Below, piece by piece: positions 34,783 to 45,523 of a DNA stretch of 64,000 nucleotides. Positions within the stretch are counted from its first letter, which is position 1. Every line of letters begins with the position of its first letter. A program made the translations under genes and the position numbers. The notes under the pieces were generated by a model. It was not told the DNA's origin. It searched no databases and was given only the letters and a program-made list of their open reading frames with translations. Source of the DNA: Pseudomonas azotoformans (GTDB taxonomy: Bacteria > Pseudomonadota > Gammaproteobacteria > Pseudomonadales > Pseudomonadaceae); the NCBI RefSeq assembly GCF_900103345.1, contig NZ_LT629702.1, forward strand, positions 5,805,501 to 5,869,500, read 5' to 3'.

Positions 34783-35988
34783 ATGTTCGAACTCGTAGAC
34801 AACATCCCCGCAAGCCCGGTCATCAAAGTGATCGGTGTCGGCGGTGGCGGCGGCAACGCTGTCAATCATATGGTCAAGAGCAACATTGAAGGCGTTGAAT
34901 TCATCTGCGCCAACACTGATGCCCAGGCGCTGAAAAGCATCGGCGCGCGGACCATCCTGCAATTGGGCACTGCGGTGACCAAGGGCCTCGGCGCTGGCGC
35001 CAACCCGGAAGTCGGCCGTCAAGCCGCGCTGGAAGACCGCGAGCGTATCGCTGAAGTGCTGCAAGGCACCAACATGGTGTTCATCACCACCGGCATGGGC
35101 GGCGGTACCGGTACCGGTGCTGCGCCGATCATTGCCGAAGTGGCCAAGGAAATGGGCATTCTGACGGTCGCTGTGGTGACCCGTCCGTTCCCGTTCGAAG
35201 GTCGCAAGCGCATGCAGATCGCCGACGAAGGCATCCGTCTGCTGTCTGAAAGCGTCGACTCGTTGATCACCATCCCCAACGAGAAGCTGCTGACCATCCT
35301 GGGCAAGGACGCGAGCCTGCTGTCCGCTTTCGCCAAGGCTGACGATGTACTGGCCGGTGCCGTTCGCGGTATCTCCGACATCATCAAGCGTCCAGGCATG
35401 ATCAACGTCGACTTTGCCGACGTGCGTACCGTGATGAGCGAAATGGGCATGGCAATGATGGGCACTGGCTGCGCCAGCGGTCCGAACCGTGCACGTGAAG
35501 CCACTGAAGCAGCCATCCGCAACCCGTTGCTGGAAGACGTGAACCTGCAAGGCGCACGCGGCATCCTGGTGAACATCACCGCCGGTCCTGACCTGTCCCT
35601 GGGTGAGTACTCCGACGTGGGTAGCATCATCGAAGCCTTCGCTTCCGAGCACGCCATGGTCAAGGTCGGTACCGTTATCGATCCGGACATGCGCGACGAG
35701 CTGCACGTGACCGTGGTCGCTACCGGCCTGGGCGCGAAAATCGAGAAGCCTGTGAAGGTCATCGACAACACCCTGCACAACAGCCAAGCCAGCCACGCCA
35801 GCCAGGCGGCTGCCGCTCCAGCGCCTTCGCGCCAGGAACTGCCGTCGGTGAACTACCGTGACCTGGACCGTCCGACCGTGATGCGCAACCAGGCTCAGGC
35901 CGGTGCTGCGGCGTCCCGTAGCCCGAATCCGCAAGATGACCTGGACTACCTGGACATCCCGGCATTCCTGCGTCGTCAGGCCGATTGA
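34783..35988 (+). CDS. ftsZ: Cell division protein FtsZ
   Basis: A 401-residue tubulin-like GTPase that forms the Z-ring. The N-terminal loop [13 protein letters not shown], the tubulin signature [14 protein letters not shown] (about residues 107-120), and the T7 loop region [11 protein letters not shown] are all present. A linker of about 60 residues leads to the conserved C-terminal peptide [15 protein letters not shown] that binds FtsA and ZipA. A strong AAGGAGAG ribosome-binding site precedes the ATG, and the 73-base gap after ftsA may hold an extra promoter, as in other species. Confidence 0.97.
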   Translation: MFELVDNIPASPVIKVIGVGGGGGNAVNHMVKSNIEGVEFICANTDAQALKSIGARTILQLGTAVTKGLGAGANPEVGRQAALEDRERIAEVLQGTNMVFITTGMGGGTGTGAAPIIAEVAKEMGILTVAVVTRPFPFEGRKRMQIADEGIRLLSESVDSLITIPNEKLLTILGKDASLLSAFAKADDVLAGAVRGISDIIKRPGMINVDFADVRTVMSEMGMAMMGTGCASGPNRAREATEAAIRNPLLEDVNLQGARGILVNITAGPDLSLGEYSDVGSIIEAFASEHAMVKVGTVIDPDMRDELHVTVVATGLGAKIEKPVKVIDNTLHNSQASHASQAAAAPAPSRQELPSVNYRDLDRPTVMRNQAQAGAAASRSPNPQDDLDYLDIPAFLRRQAD

Positions 35989-36064
35989 TGGAATGTATCA
36001 GGGCTATGAAGGTGATTGGTGTTCAGCAAAGGTCTGGTCTGCTATTATCGCCAGCCTTTGTTGA

Positions 36065-37012
<948 letters not shown>

Positions 37013-37037
37013 GTAACAACTCTCTTTCTTTAGTTTT

Positions 37038-37065
37038 AAAGGCTGCCTTCGGGTGGCCTTTTTTT
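37038..37065 (+). terminator. Intrinsic terminator after lpxC
   Basis: AAAGGCTGCC, loop TTCG, GGTGGCCTTT then a T-run to 37065: a 10-bp stem with two G-U pairs and a stable tetraloop, 25 bases after the lpxC stop. It ends the dcw cluster transcript. Confidence 0.92.
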
Positions 37066-37098
37066 ATGCCCACTATTTTTGACTCTGCCACTGTTCAA

Positions 37099-37127
37099 GT
37101 GTGGGAGGGGGCTTGCCCCTCCCACAT
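37099..37127. repeat. Single REP-type palindrome
   Basis: GTGGGAGGGG-GCTTG-CCCCTCCCAC (37101-37125): perfect 10-bp arms, the same core as the other GGGGGCTTGCCCCC repeats here. It lies between the lpxC terminator and the convergent end of the diguanylate cyclase gene. Confidence 0.82.
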
Positions 37128-37144
37128 TAGGTCCGGTTCATTAT

Positions 37145-38638
37145 TTAGAGGGTTGCGGCATCGACAATTCGGTTTCTTCCGCTGTGCTTGGCCTCATACA
37201 ACGCCTGGTCCGCACTCAACAGCAACGCCTCCAGTGATTGTCGACTGCGCTTGTCCCACGTACTCAAGCCGATACTCACCGTAATCGGCCGCTCATCGCC
37301 GGCCACCCTCGGCAAGTGCTCGACGCCGCTGCGAATATGCTCGGCGATCACCCAGGCGCCCTTGGCGTCGGTCACCGGCAGCACCACCGCAAACTCTTCG
37401 CCGCCATATCGCGCCGCCAGGTCGGCCGGGCGGCGGATATTGGTGCCGATGACCTGGGCTACGCTACGCAGCGCCTCATCGCCGCCGTGATGACCATGGC
37501 GGTCGTTGAAGGCCTTGAAGTGGTCCACGTCAATCATCAGTACCGTCAGCGGCTCGGTCGAGCGCTGGGCGCGGTCCCACTCCAGGCGCAGGCGCTCGTC
37601 CAGCACGCGGCGGTTGGCCAGGCCGGTGAGGGCGTCGGTGGCTGCCAGTTCTGACAGCACGCGCTCGGTACGGTAACGCCGGCGCAGTTCCCGGCGCAGC
37701 ATCCAGGTCAGCCACAGCAAGCCAATGCAGAGGATGCCGGTAGCGCCACTGGTCAGCAGCGCGGCGCGTTGCCAGGGGGCGAACACGTCATCGGCAGCCA
37801 ACGCCACTACCACAATCAGCGGCAGCTCGCCGACGTTGCTGAACGTATACAGCCGTTCCTGGCCGGTGATGGCGGAAATCGCCCGGAAACTGCCTGCGCC
37901 CTCGCGCAGCATGCGTTTGAAGTTGGGGCGATCGCTCAGGTCTTTGTCGATCATGTCGCGCTCCAGCAGCGGTTGCTGGGCCAGGAGGATGCCGTGGGTG
38001 TTCAACAGGTTGACCGAGCTGCCATTGCCGATCGCCAGGCGGTTGAACAACTGATCGAAGTAAGCCAGGCGCATGGTCGCCACAGCCACGCCGGCAAACT
38101 CGCCATTGGGCCCGGTGACCCGGCGGCTGAATGCAATGCGCCACACCTGGTCACAGGCGCAGTGGATCTTGAACGGCCGGCTGATGAACAACCCCGCCTG
38201 GGACGTGCGTTGATGGATCTGGAAGTAATCACGCTTGGCGAAGTTGCGTGGCGTCGGCCATAGCGTTGACGAGTCGGCGATCACTGCGCCGTTGGCATCC
38301 AGCAACAACACTTCACCTTTGAAGGGCGCTGCGGTGGATTGATCAAACTGCACCAGGTGGCGGATGTCCGGTGACACCTGGTCCAAGTCCTTGCGTGTGG
38401 TGGCGGCGATCAGCCCTTGCAGGGCCAAGTCGTACAACTCGACGTTGCGCAGTACATCGGCATTGATCAGTTGTGTGATGTTGCTGGTGGCGCGCTGGGC
38501 GGCCTGGAGGGTGCTGGCGTGTTCGCGGATCAGCAGCGCCGCGATAATCACCACGATAAGGGCGACCGTCAGGCCACTGCCCAGAATCAGTAACAGCTCC
38601 GGGCGTGCCGGCAGAGTGCGAGAACGGGGTTGACTCAT
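37145..38638 (-). CDS. Membrane-bound diguanylate cyclase with periplasmic CACHE-type sensor
   Basis: A 497-residue protein. Two transmembrane helices (about residues 15-37 and 290-312) enclose a periplasmic double-CACHE-like sensor domain with FAKRDYFQIHQ and similar motifs. The cytoplasmic GGDEF domain is intact: the active site reads YGGEEFAVV, and an R-x-x-D inhibitory site (RPAD) lies five residues before it, so feedback inhibition by c-di-GMP is expected. It makes c-di-GMP from GTP in response to a small extracellular ligand that cannot be named. It stands alone on the minus strand. Confidence 0.9.
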   Translation of the reverse strand: MSQPRSRTLPARPELLLILGSGLTVALIVVIIAALLIREHASTLQAAQRATSNITQLINADVLRNVELYDLALQGLIAATTRKDLDQVSPDIRHLVQFDQSTAAPFKGEVLLLDANGAVIADSSTLWPTPRNFAKRDYFQIHQRTSQAGLFISRPFKIHCACDQVWRIAFSRRVTGPNGEFAGVAVATMRLAYFDQLFNRLAIGNGSSVNLLNTHGILLAQQPLLERDMIDKDLSDRPNFKRMLREGAGSFRAISAITGQERLYTFSNVGELPLIVVVALAADDVFAPWQRAALLTSGATGILCIGLLWLTWMLRRELRRRYRTERVLSELAATDALTGLANRRVLDERLRLEWDRAQRSTEPLTVLMIDVDHFKAFNDRHGHHGGDEALRSVAQVIGTNIRRPADLAARYGGEEFAVVLPVTDAKGAWVIAEHIRSGVEHLPRVAGDERPITVSIGLSTWDKRSRQSLEALLLSADQALYEAKHSGRNRIVDAATL

Positions 38639-38720
38639 CGGGCAGACTTCAGCGGTGACGATGCTGGCAGTTTAGTTCTACCCGATGAAAATTAAATGCT
38701 TGGTTAAAAAAAATCGCAGA

Positions 38721-40043
38721 TCAGAACACGTTGATCGGATAGTCGACGATCACCCGGTACTCATCCACGTCCCGATCCACCGCCGCGTAACCATTGCCAC
38801 CGCGGTTGGTCGCCCATTGCAGGCGCACCGCCAGGTCCTTGGCCTTGCCGCCCTGCACCACGTATTTCAGGTCGATGTCGCGTTCCCAGTGCTTGGCGTC
38901 CTTGCCATCGGCGCTGTACCAGGCGCTGTAGCCACGGCTTTGCGGGTCGACCTTGGTGAGGTCGGTCTTGCCGCTGATGTAGGACACCGCCGAGGTCAGG
39001 CCTGGCAGGCCGAGGCCGGCAAAGTCGTATGCGTACTTGAGCTTCCACGAGCGTTCGTTGGGGCCGTTGAAGTCGGAGTACTGCTGGGAGTTGTCCAGGT
39101 AGACGCTGTCACCTTGGGCGATGTAGTCGAACGGCGTATTGCCGTTGACCCGCTGGTAGGCGGCGGTGACGCTGTGGTGACCCACGCCCACGGTGAAGTG
39201 CAAGCTGTAGGTGTTGTTGTCGATGCTGCCGAGCAACGACTGGCCGGTGTCCTGAGTGTGATAGTAGTGCAGGCCCGGGTTGAGGCTGACCAGGTCATTC
39301 AGTGCGTAGGTGTAGTCCAGGTCGTAGTAGTACTGGTTCCACACTTCCTTGAGTTCGGCGGCGTAGAGGTTGCTGGTCAGCCCATCAATGCCGCTGAACG
39401 ACACGCCGGCCCAGTTCATGTGCTGGCTGTCGGCAGTGTTGGGCAGCGCGCCGTAGCTGGTGCCGATGCGGCGATGGCCGCTCTGGTTGTAGAGCTTGGT
39501 GAAACTGGCCTGGCCGCCTTCGAACATCCAGCCGTCGAGGCTGAGGTTGGTCAGGCTCACGCCACGGAAGGTCTGCGGCAGCATGCGTGTCGCGCCGCCA
39601 GCGATCACCGGGTTATTGAGGAACAGGTCGCCGGCCTTCAGCTCGGTATCGAATGCGCGCATTTTCAAGGTGCCGCCTGCCGTGGAGAACGAGCCGGGTG
39701 CCTTGCCGTTGCCACCGCCATACGGAAGGATGCTGGAACCATCGGTGCCGCCACCGCCGTCGAGCTTGAGGCCGAGCATGGCATGGGCGTCCAGGCCGAA
39801 GCCGACGGTGCCTTGGGTGTAGCCGGATTCGAAGATGCCGATGAAACCCTGGCCCCACTCCTTGCTGTCATCGGTGTGGATGTCGCGACGGTCGCGGTTC
39901 ATGTAGTAGTTGCGGGTGTTGATGTTGAGGTGCGCGCCTTCGACGAAACCGTCGGCGGGGGTGGTGTCTGCCGCGTGGGCAAGGGGGGAAATCGTTGCGG
40001 CTACTGCGAGGAATAACGGGGTGAACGTCAGCGAGTTCTTCAC
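38721..40043 (-). CDS. OprD family outer-membrane porin
   Basis: A 440-residue outer-membrane porin of the OprD family, with signal peptide ...[15 protein letters not shown] (cleaved about residue 24) and the typical N-terminus of mature OprD proteins [20 protein letters not shown], followed by [21 protein letters not shown]. The end is IVDYPINVF with terminal Phe. Members take up basic amino acids, aromatic acids or other small substrates; the substrate is not clear here. The GTG at 40043 was chosen for its AAAGGAG ribosome-binding site and correct signal peptide. A hairpin-T-run lies just 69 bases upstream in its leader. Confidence 0.9.
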   Translation of the reverse strand: MKNSLTFTPLFLAVAATISPLAHAADTTPADGFVEGAHLNINTRNYYMNRDRRDIHTDDSKEWGQGFIGIFESGYTQGTVGFGLDAHAMLGLKLDGGGGTDGSSILPYGGGNGKAPGSFSTAGGTLKMRAFDTELKAGDLFLNNPVIAGGATRMLPQTFRGVSLTNLSLDGWMFEGGQASFTKLYNQSGHRRIGTSYGALPNTADSQHMNWAGVSFSGIDGLTSNLYAAELKEVWNQYYYDLDYTYALNDLVSLNPGLHYYHTQDTGQSLLGSIDNNTYSLHFTVGVGHHSVTAAYQRVNGNTPFDYIAQGDSVYLDNSQQYSDFNGPNERSWKLKYAYDFAGLGLPGLTSAVSYISGKTDLTKVDPQSRGYSAWYSADGKDAKHWERDIDLKYVVQGGKAKDLAVRLQWATNRGGNGYAAVDRDVDEYRVIVDYPINVF

Positions 40044-40111
40044 CGGTGGAGCTCCTTTGGTCAATCGGAAACAGCCAGTGTCGTTGGGGGTGCCTGGCCT
40101 TTTTTGACGGC

Positions 40112-40141
40112 AAAAAAAAGCCGCTGAAAGTCAGCGGCTTT
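40112..40141 (-). terminator. Intrinsic terminator-like hairpin in the region upstream of the OprD gene
   Basis: On the minus strand AAAGCCGCTGA-CTT-TCAGCGGCTTT is a perfect 11-bp stem followed by a run of eight T. It lies about 69 bases before the porin start. It may end read-through from the sensor kinase gene or act as a leader attenuator of the porin. Confidence 0.85.
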
Positions 40142-40282
40142 AAGACAGATTCCCAGTGTAGAGCCCTGGAAAAAAGTCGAGGGAAATTCGGGTAAGCGGG
40201 AAAGCTGTCTTTGCCGTCACGCTCATCGATGCGTCAAATTAACGCAGGCGAGCGGTGCGATACAGAGTGTAACAAGATAATT

Positions 40283-40305
40283 ACTGTTGCCCAAATCGCA
40301 ACAGT
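40283..40305. promoter_or_regulatory. Candidate operator: perfect 8-bp inverted repeat
   Basis: ACTGTTGC-N7-GCAACAGT (40283-40305), upstream of the terminator-like hairpin and downstream of a REP. The size and symmetry fit a binding site for a dimeric regulator of the porin gene. The regulator is unknown. Confidence 0.4.
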
Positions 40306-40322
40306 GAAGGTGTGAAGGGCAA

Positions 40323-40350
40323 TGTGGGAGGGGGCAAGCCCCCTCCCACA
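40323..40350. repeat. Single REP-type palindrome
   Basis: TGTGGGAGGGGG-CAAG-CCCCCTCCCACA: perfect 12-bp arms. It starts 27 bases beyond the sensor kinase stop codon (minus strand) and could end that operon. Confidence 0.85.
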
Positions 40351-40376
40351 GCTTGACTGCCGTGTTCTCGGGATAT

Positions 40377-41741
40377 TCAGAGGGGCAGGGTAATACCGAA
40401 GGTATTCCCACCGCCGTCACTGCGCACGAACACATCCCCGCCATGCATCAACGCAATCGCCTTGACGATAGCCAGCCCCAGCCCGTGATTCGCGCCGCTG
40501 TTGCTGCGCGACGCGTCCACCCGATAAAAACGTTCGAACAGGCGTGGCAGGTGCTCGCTGGCAATCGCGTCGCCGGGGTTGGTCACGCCGATCGAGACCT
40601 GATGCTCATGCACCTCGATGTTCACGGCGATGACCTGCCCGGGCGCGGTGTGTTGCACTGCATTGCTCAGCAGGTTGATCAGTGCGCGGCGCAGGTGGGC
40701 CTTCTCGATCTGCACCAGGGCGTCACCGTGGACCTGCACCTGGACCTGGGCGTCTTCGAGGATGAAGTCGAGGTAGTCGAGGGTAGTGGCCACTTCATCG
40801 GCCAGGGCGCTTTCGATCAGCTTGGTGGCCTTGCTGCCCTGGTCGGCGCTGGCGAGGAACAGCATGTCGTTGATGATTGAGCGCAGGCGCTCCAGCTCTT
40901 CGAGGTTCGATTGCAGCACTTCAAAATAATGCTCGGCCGAGCGTCCTCGGGTCAGCGCCACCTGGGTCTGGCCGATCAGGTTGGTCAGCGGCGAACGCAG
41001 TTCATGGGCCACATCGGCGTTGAACGACTCCAGGCGCGAATAGGCTTGCTCGACGCGGTCCAGGGTGGAGTTGAACGAGTTGACGAACTGGCTCAACTCG
41101 GGGGGCAGCGGCGACAGTTGCAGGCGCCCGGAGAGCTTCGGCGGCGCGAGTTTCTGCGCTTCGTCCGAGAGTTTGCCCAGTGGTTTGAGGCCGATACGCG
41201 CGACCCAGAACCCCAGCAACGACGCCAGTACCACACCGACCATGGCCAGGCTGATCAACGCCACCAGCAAATGATGCTGGGTGGCGCGGAAGTTTTCGGT
41301 GTCGATAGCGATCATGAAGCGCAGCGGCGGGCGTTGATCCTTGGCCGGGAACTGGCTCACCAGCACCTTGAACGGGTGTTTGTGGCCGGCCAGGCGCAAG
41401 TCGCGCTTACCTGTGCGCCCTTCGGCGAAGGCGCGGATCTGCGCATCGGGGTTGCCATACTCGTAGTTCGGGTCGCTGCTCACCACCCAGAAACGGATGC
41501 GTTTGTCTTCCTCGCTCAGCAACTTGAGCTTGGCCTGCATCTTTACCCAATGGTCCGGTGTACCGAAGCGATTCACCGATGATTCGAGCACGCTGTAGCG
41601 CGCCTCCAGTTCGGCGCCCGGCAGCAGGCCGAGGCTGCGGTCCACTTGCTGATACAGCGCGCCGCCGATCAATAGGAAGATCAGCAGCGCTACCAGGCTG
41701 AACATGCTGCTCAGGCGCAAGGCAATCGAGTTAGCCGACAC
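40377..41741 (-). CDS. Heavy-metal-type sensor histidine kinase
   Basis: A 454-residue two-transmembrane sensor kinase. It has an N-terminal helix (about residues 13-33), a periplasmic region of about 130 residues, a second helix with FWVARIGLKPLGKL leading into HAMP, then the phospho-accepting H-box FNADVAHELRSPLTNLIGQ (His246). The kinase ATPase has N box INLLSNAVQHT, G1/F boxes and GLGLAIVKAIALMHGG. Sequence character matches the CopS/CusS/CzcS heavy metal kinases. GTG start 41741 overlaps the response-regulator gene by 11 bases with GGAG just upstream. Likely partner: the adjacent regulator. Confidence 0.88.
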   Translation of the reverse strand: MSANSIALRLSSMFSLVALLIFLLIGGALYQQVDRSLGLLPGAELEARYSVLESSVNRFGTPDHWVKMQAKLKLLSEEDKRIRFWVVSSDPNYEYGNPDAQIRAFAEGRTGKRDLRLAGHKHPFKVLVSQFPAKDQRPPLRFMIAIDTENFRATQHHLLVALISLAMVGVVLASLLGFWVARIGLKPLGKLSDEAQKLAPPKLSGRLQLSPLPPELSQFVNSFNSTLDRVEQAYSRLESFNADVAHELRSPLTNLIGQTQVALTRGRSAEHYFEVLQSNLEELERLRSIINDMLFLASADQGSKATKLIESALADEVATTLDYLDFILEDAQVQVQVHGDALVQIEKAHLRRALINLLSNAVQHTAPGQVIAVNIEVHEHQVSIGVTNPGDAIASEHLPRLFERFYRVDASRSNSGANHGLGLAIVKAIALMHGGDVFVRSDGGGNTFGITLPL

Positions 41742-42408
41742 TGCGACTCTCCAACACATAGCCCATGCCGCGGATCGTGTGCAGCAGCTTGGTATCGAAC
41801 GGCCCGTCGAGCTTGGCGCGCAGGCGCTTGATCGCCACTTCCACCACGTTGGCATCGCTGTCGAAATTGATGTCCCAGACCATTTCCGCAATCGCCGTCT
41901 TGGAGAGGATTTCGCCCTGGCGCCGTGCCAACACGCTGAGCAGCGAGAACTCCTTCGCAGTCAGGTCCAGGCGCTGGCCGTTGCGGCTGGCCTTGCGGCT
42001 GATCAGGTCGATCCATAGGTCGGCGACCGTGACTTGCACCGGTTCGTGCCCGCCGCTGCGGCGGGTCAGGGCTTGCAGGCGCGCCACCAGTTCCAGGAAC
42101 GAAAACGGCTTGCCCAGGTAATCGTCGGCGCCTTCGCGCAGGCCGCGAATGCGGTCTTCCACGCGCTCACGGGCGGTCAACATGATCACCGGTGTCTGCT
42201 TGCGCGCACGCAGCGCACGCAACACGCCGAAGCCGTCGAGGCCGGGCAGCATCACGTCGAGCACGATCACCGCGTAGTCGTTTTCCAACGCCAGGTGCAG
42301 GCCTTCGACGCCTTCGTGGGCAACATCGACCGTATAGCCTTGCTCGGTCAGGCCTCGATGCAGGTAGTCCGCGGTTTTTTCTTCATCTTCAATAATCAGG
42401 ACGCGCAT
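41731..42408 (-). CDS. OmpR-family response regulator (heavy-metal type)
   Basis: A 225-residue regulator: receiver domain with acidic pocket E7/D8, phospho-acceptor Asp51 (VIVLDVMLPGLDG), Thr in MLTAR and Lys100 (DYLGKPF). A winged-helix DNA-binding domain follows with LDLTAKEFSLLSVLARRQGE and a recognition region VVEVAIKRLRAKLD. This matches the CopR/CusR/CzcR group. It starts 25 bases after the RND pump gene, so it is part of the same operon and probably regulates it. Confidence 0.9.
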   Translation of the reverse strand: MRVLIIEDEEKTADYLHRGLTEQGYTVDVAHEGVEGLHLALENDYAVIVLDVMLPGLDGFGVLRALRARKQTPVIMLTARERVEDRIRGLREGADDYLGKPFSFLELVARLQALTRRSGGHEPVQVTVADLWIDLISRKASRNGQRLDLTAKEFSLLSVLARRQGEILSKTAIAEMVWDINFDSDANVVEVAIKRLRAKLDGPFDTKLLHTIRGMGYVLESRSVG

Positions 42409-42433
42409 GAGTCTTGTGCTCCAGGGCCGGGCC

Positions 42434-45400
42434 TCAGTGTGTGCTCGCCAGCGCAGGCGTTGGTTTAGGCCGGTGGAAAAACTTCTCGAGGTACAAGTAT
42501 ATGACCGGCGTGGTGAACAGCGTCAGCGCCTGGCTCACCAGCAGGCCGCCGACCACCGCGATGCCCAGCGGCTGGCGCATTTCCGCACCGGGACCGGCGC
42601 CGAGCATCAGCGGCACCGCGCCGAGCAGGGCAGCGAGGGTGGTCATGATGATCGGCCGGAACCGCGTGACGCAGGCTTCATAGATCGCCTCCTCGGGCGG
42701 CAACCCGCGCACGCGTTGGGCGTCGAGGGCGAAGTCGATCATCAGGATGCCGTTCTTCTTCACAATGCCGATCAACAGCACCAGGCCGATCAAGGCCATG
42801 ATCGAAAAATCCTGGCCCATCAGCGACAGCATGATCAGCGCGCCCAACCCGGCGGATGGCAAGGTCGAGATGATCGTCAGCGGGTGCACGAAACTCTCGT
42901 ACAGCACGCCGAGGATAATGTAGACCGCCACCAGCGCCGCCAGGATCAGCCACGGTTGGCTGGCCAGGGAGCTCTGGAACGCCTGGGCCGCGCCCTGGAA
43001 GTTGCCGATGATGGTAGTCGGCATGCCGATTTCATTCTTGGCCTGGTTGAGCATGATCACCGCGTCGCCCAACGCCACGCCCGGCGCCAGGTTGAACGAC
43101 AGGTTGGCGGCCGGGAACATACCGTCATGGCTGATCGAAAGCGGCCCCACCGTCGGTGGGTCGACTTTGGCCAGCGCCGACAGCGGTACCATCTCGTTGG
43201 TCAACGGCGAGCGCAGGTAGAAATAGTTCAGGCTCTCGGCCTTGCCGCGTTGTTGCGTGTCCAGTTCCAGCACCACCTGGTACTGGTTGATCTCGGTCTG
43301 GAACTCGTTGATCTGGCGTTGGCCGAACGCGTCGTACAGCGCCTGGTCCACATCGGTGGCGGTCAGGCCGAAGCGTGCGGCGGCCTGGCGGTCGATGTTG
43401 ATGTGGGTGATGCTGCCGCCCAGTTGCAGGTCGTTGGACAGGTCGCGAAAGGCCGGGTTGGCGCGCAGTTTTTCGGTGAGGCGCTGGGTCCAGGTATTCA
43501 GCGTCGGGCCGTCATTGCTCTTGAGCACGTACTGGTACTGGGCACGGCTGGGGCCGGAACTCAAGTTGATGTCCTGACCGGCACGCAGATACAGCACGAT
43601 GCCCGGCACCTTGGCCAGTTTCGGTCGAATGCGGTCGATGAACTGGCTGGCGGACACATCGCGATCACCTCGATCCTTCAGGGCGATCCAGAAACGACCG
43701 TTGGCAATGGTCTGGTTGCTACCGGTCACCCCCACCGAATGCGAAAACGCTTCCACCGCCGGGTCGGCCTTGACGATCTCGGCCAGGGCCTTGTGCTTGG
43801 CGACCATGTCCGGGTACGACACGTCGGCCGCCGCTTCGCTGGTGCCGAGTACAAAGCCGGTGTCCTGCACCGGGAAGAAGCCCTTGGGGATAAACACATA
43901 GCCGACCACGGCCAGGGCCAGGGTCACCACGAAGATCGCCGCCATGCTGCGTTGATGGGCCAGGGCGCGGCGCAGGTTGCGTGCGTAGCCGGCCAAAAGG
44001 CGCTCGCTGAAACCTGGTTTGTCGTGAGCGTGATGGGTGGGGGCGCGCATGAACAGCGCGGCGAGGGTCGGCGCCAGGGTCAGTGACACCACCACCGAAA
44101 TCAGGATGGTCGAGGTGGCTGTCAGCGCGAATTCCTTGAACAGCCGCCCGACCACGCCGCCCATGAACAGCAGCGGAATGAATGCCGCCACCAGCGAGAA
44201 GCTGATGGACACCACGGTAAAGCCGATTTCACCGGCGCCCTTGATCGCCGCTTCGCGCTTGTCGAGGCCCGCCTCCAGATGACGGTGAATGTTCTCCACC
44301 ACCACGATCGCATCGTCCACCACAAAGCCCACGGCAATCACGATTGCCACCAGCGTGAGGTTGTTCAGGCTGAAGCCCATCAGGTACATCAGCGCAAAAC
44401 TGGCGACCAGCGACACGCCGAGCACACTGGACACAATCATCGTCGCCGACAACTGGCGCAGGAACAGCGCCATCACCGCCACCACCAGCAGGATGGCAAT
44501 CAGCAGGGTCACTTCCACTTCATGCAGGGACGCGCGGATAGTCTTGGTGCGGTCGGTCAACACGCTGACCTGCACCGACGCCGGCAGCATGGCTTGCAGG
44601 CGCGGCAGTTCGGCTTGAATACGGTCGACGGTCTCGACGATGTTCGCGCCGGGTTGGCGTGAGATCACCAGGTTGACCCCGGGCGTGTCGCCGGACCAGG
44701 CCTGCACGTAGGCGTTTTCTGATCCGTTGATGACTTTGGCGATATCGCGCAGTTGAACCGGTGCGCCGTCCTTGTAGGACACGATCAACTGCGCGTAGTC
44801 CTCCGGGTGGAACAACTGGTCGTTGGTCGACAGGGTCGACACGCTGTTCTCGCCGTAGATCGCGCCCTTGGCCAGGTTGAGGCTCGATTGCTGGATGGCC
44901 AGGCGGATATCGGCGAGGGTCAGGCCAATGGCGGCGAGTTTGTCCGGCGAGGCCTGCACGCGGATCGCCGGGCGTTGCTGGCCGGTGATGTTGATCTGGC
45001 CAACGCCGTCGATCTGGCTGATCTGCCGGGCCAGCAGGGTTTCCACATAGTCGCTCAGTTCGGTGCTGGGCATGCTGTTGGAACTGACGCTGAGGATCAG
45101 TACCGGGCTGTCCGCCGGGTTGACCTTTTTCCAGGTCGGCAGGCTCGGCATATCGCTGGGCAGCTTGCCGGACGCGGTGTTGATCGCGGCCTGCACTTCC
45201 TGGGCGGCGGTGTCGATGCTCTTGTTCAGGGTGAACTGCAGGGTCAGCAGGCTGGAGCCCAAGGCACTGCTGGAGGTCATCTGGGTCATGCCGGGAATGG
45301 CGCTGAACTGCACCTCCAATGGCGTGGCCACGGACGAGGCCATGGTGTCCGGGCTGGCGCCGGGCAGGGTGGCGGTGACCTGGATTGTCGGAAACTCCGC

Positions 45401-45523
45401 TTCCGGCAGTGGGGCGATGGCCAGGCGCGGGAAGGCAATCAGCCCAAGCAGCACCAGGGCGAAGGTCAGCAGCAGGGTGGCGACCGGGTGGTCGACGCAC
45501 CAGGCTGATGGCGAACGGCTCAT
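42434..45523 (-). CDS. RND efflux pump, inner-membrane permease (HAE1/MdtC-MuxB type)
   Basis: A 1029-residue proton-driven resistance-nodulation-division pump. Twelve transmembrane helices with two large periplasmic loops; the proton-relay aspartates are in helix 4 (GFVVDDAIVVVENIH) and the partner lysine/asparagine region in GIVKKNGILMIDFA. The sequence resembles MdtB/C-MuxB-type drug and small-molecule pumps rather than CusA metal pumps. The gene overlaps the adaptor stop by 4 bases (ATGA), and no outer-membrane channel gene is in this operon, so it must use a channel encoded elsewhere. The neighbouring heavy-metal-type two-component genes are probable regulators. Confidence 0.9.
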   Translation of the reverse strand: MSRSPSAWCVDHPVATLLLTFALVLLGLIAFPRLAIAPLPEAEFPTIQVTATLPGASPDTMASSVATPLEVQFSAIPGMTQMTSSSALGSSLLTLQFTLNKSIDTAAQEVQAAINTASGKLPSDMPSLPTWKKVNPADSPVLILSVSSNSMPSTELSDYVETLLARQISQIDGVGQINITGQQRPAIRVQASPDKLAAIGLTLADIRLAIQQSSLNLAKGAIYGENSVSTLSTNDQLFHPEDYAQLIVSYKDGAPVQLRDIAKVINGSENAYVQAWSGDTPGVNLVISRQPGANIVETVDRIQAELPRLQAMLPASVQVSVLTDRTKTIRASLHEVEVTLLIAILLVVAVMALFLRQLSATMIVSSVLGVSLVASFALMYLMGFSLNNLTLVAIVIAVGFVVDDAIVVVENIHRHLEAGLDKREAAIKGAGEIGFTVVSISFSLVAAFIPLLFMGGVVGRLFKEFALTATSTILISVVVSLTLAPTLAALFMRAPTHHAHDKPGFSERLLAGYARNLRRALAHQRSMAAIFVVTLALAVVGYVFIPKGFFPVQDTGFVLGTSEAAADVSYPDMVAKHKALAEIVKADPAVEAFSHSVGVTGSNQTIANGRFWIALKDRGDRDVSASQFIDRIRPKLAKVPGIVLYLRAGQDINLSSGPSRAQYQYVLKSNDGPTLNTWTQRLTEKLRANPAFRDLSNDLQLGGSITHINIDRQAAARFGLTATDVDQALYDAFGQRQINEFQTEINQYQVVLELDTQQRGKAESLNYFYLRSPLTNEMVPLSALAKVDPPTVGPLSISHDGMFPAANLSFNLAPGVALGDAVIMLNQAKNEIGMPTTIIGNFQGAAQAFQSSLASQPWLILAALVAVYIILGVLYESFVHPLTIISTLPSAGLGALIMLSLMGQDFSIMALIGLVLLIGIVKKNGILMIDFALDAQRVRGLPPEEAIYEACVTRFRPIIMTTLAALLGAVPLMLGAGPGAEMRQPLGIAVVGGLLVSQALTLFTTPVIYLYLEKFFHRPKPTPALASTH

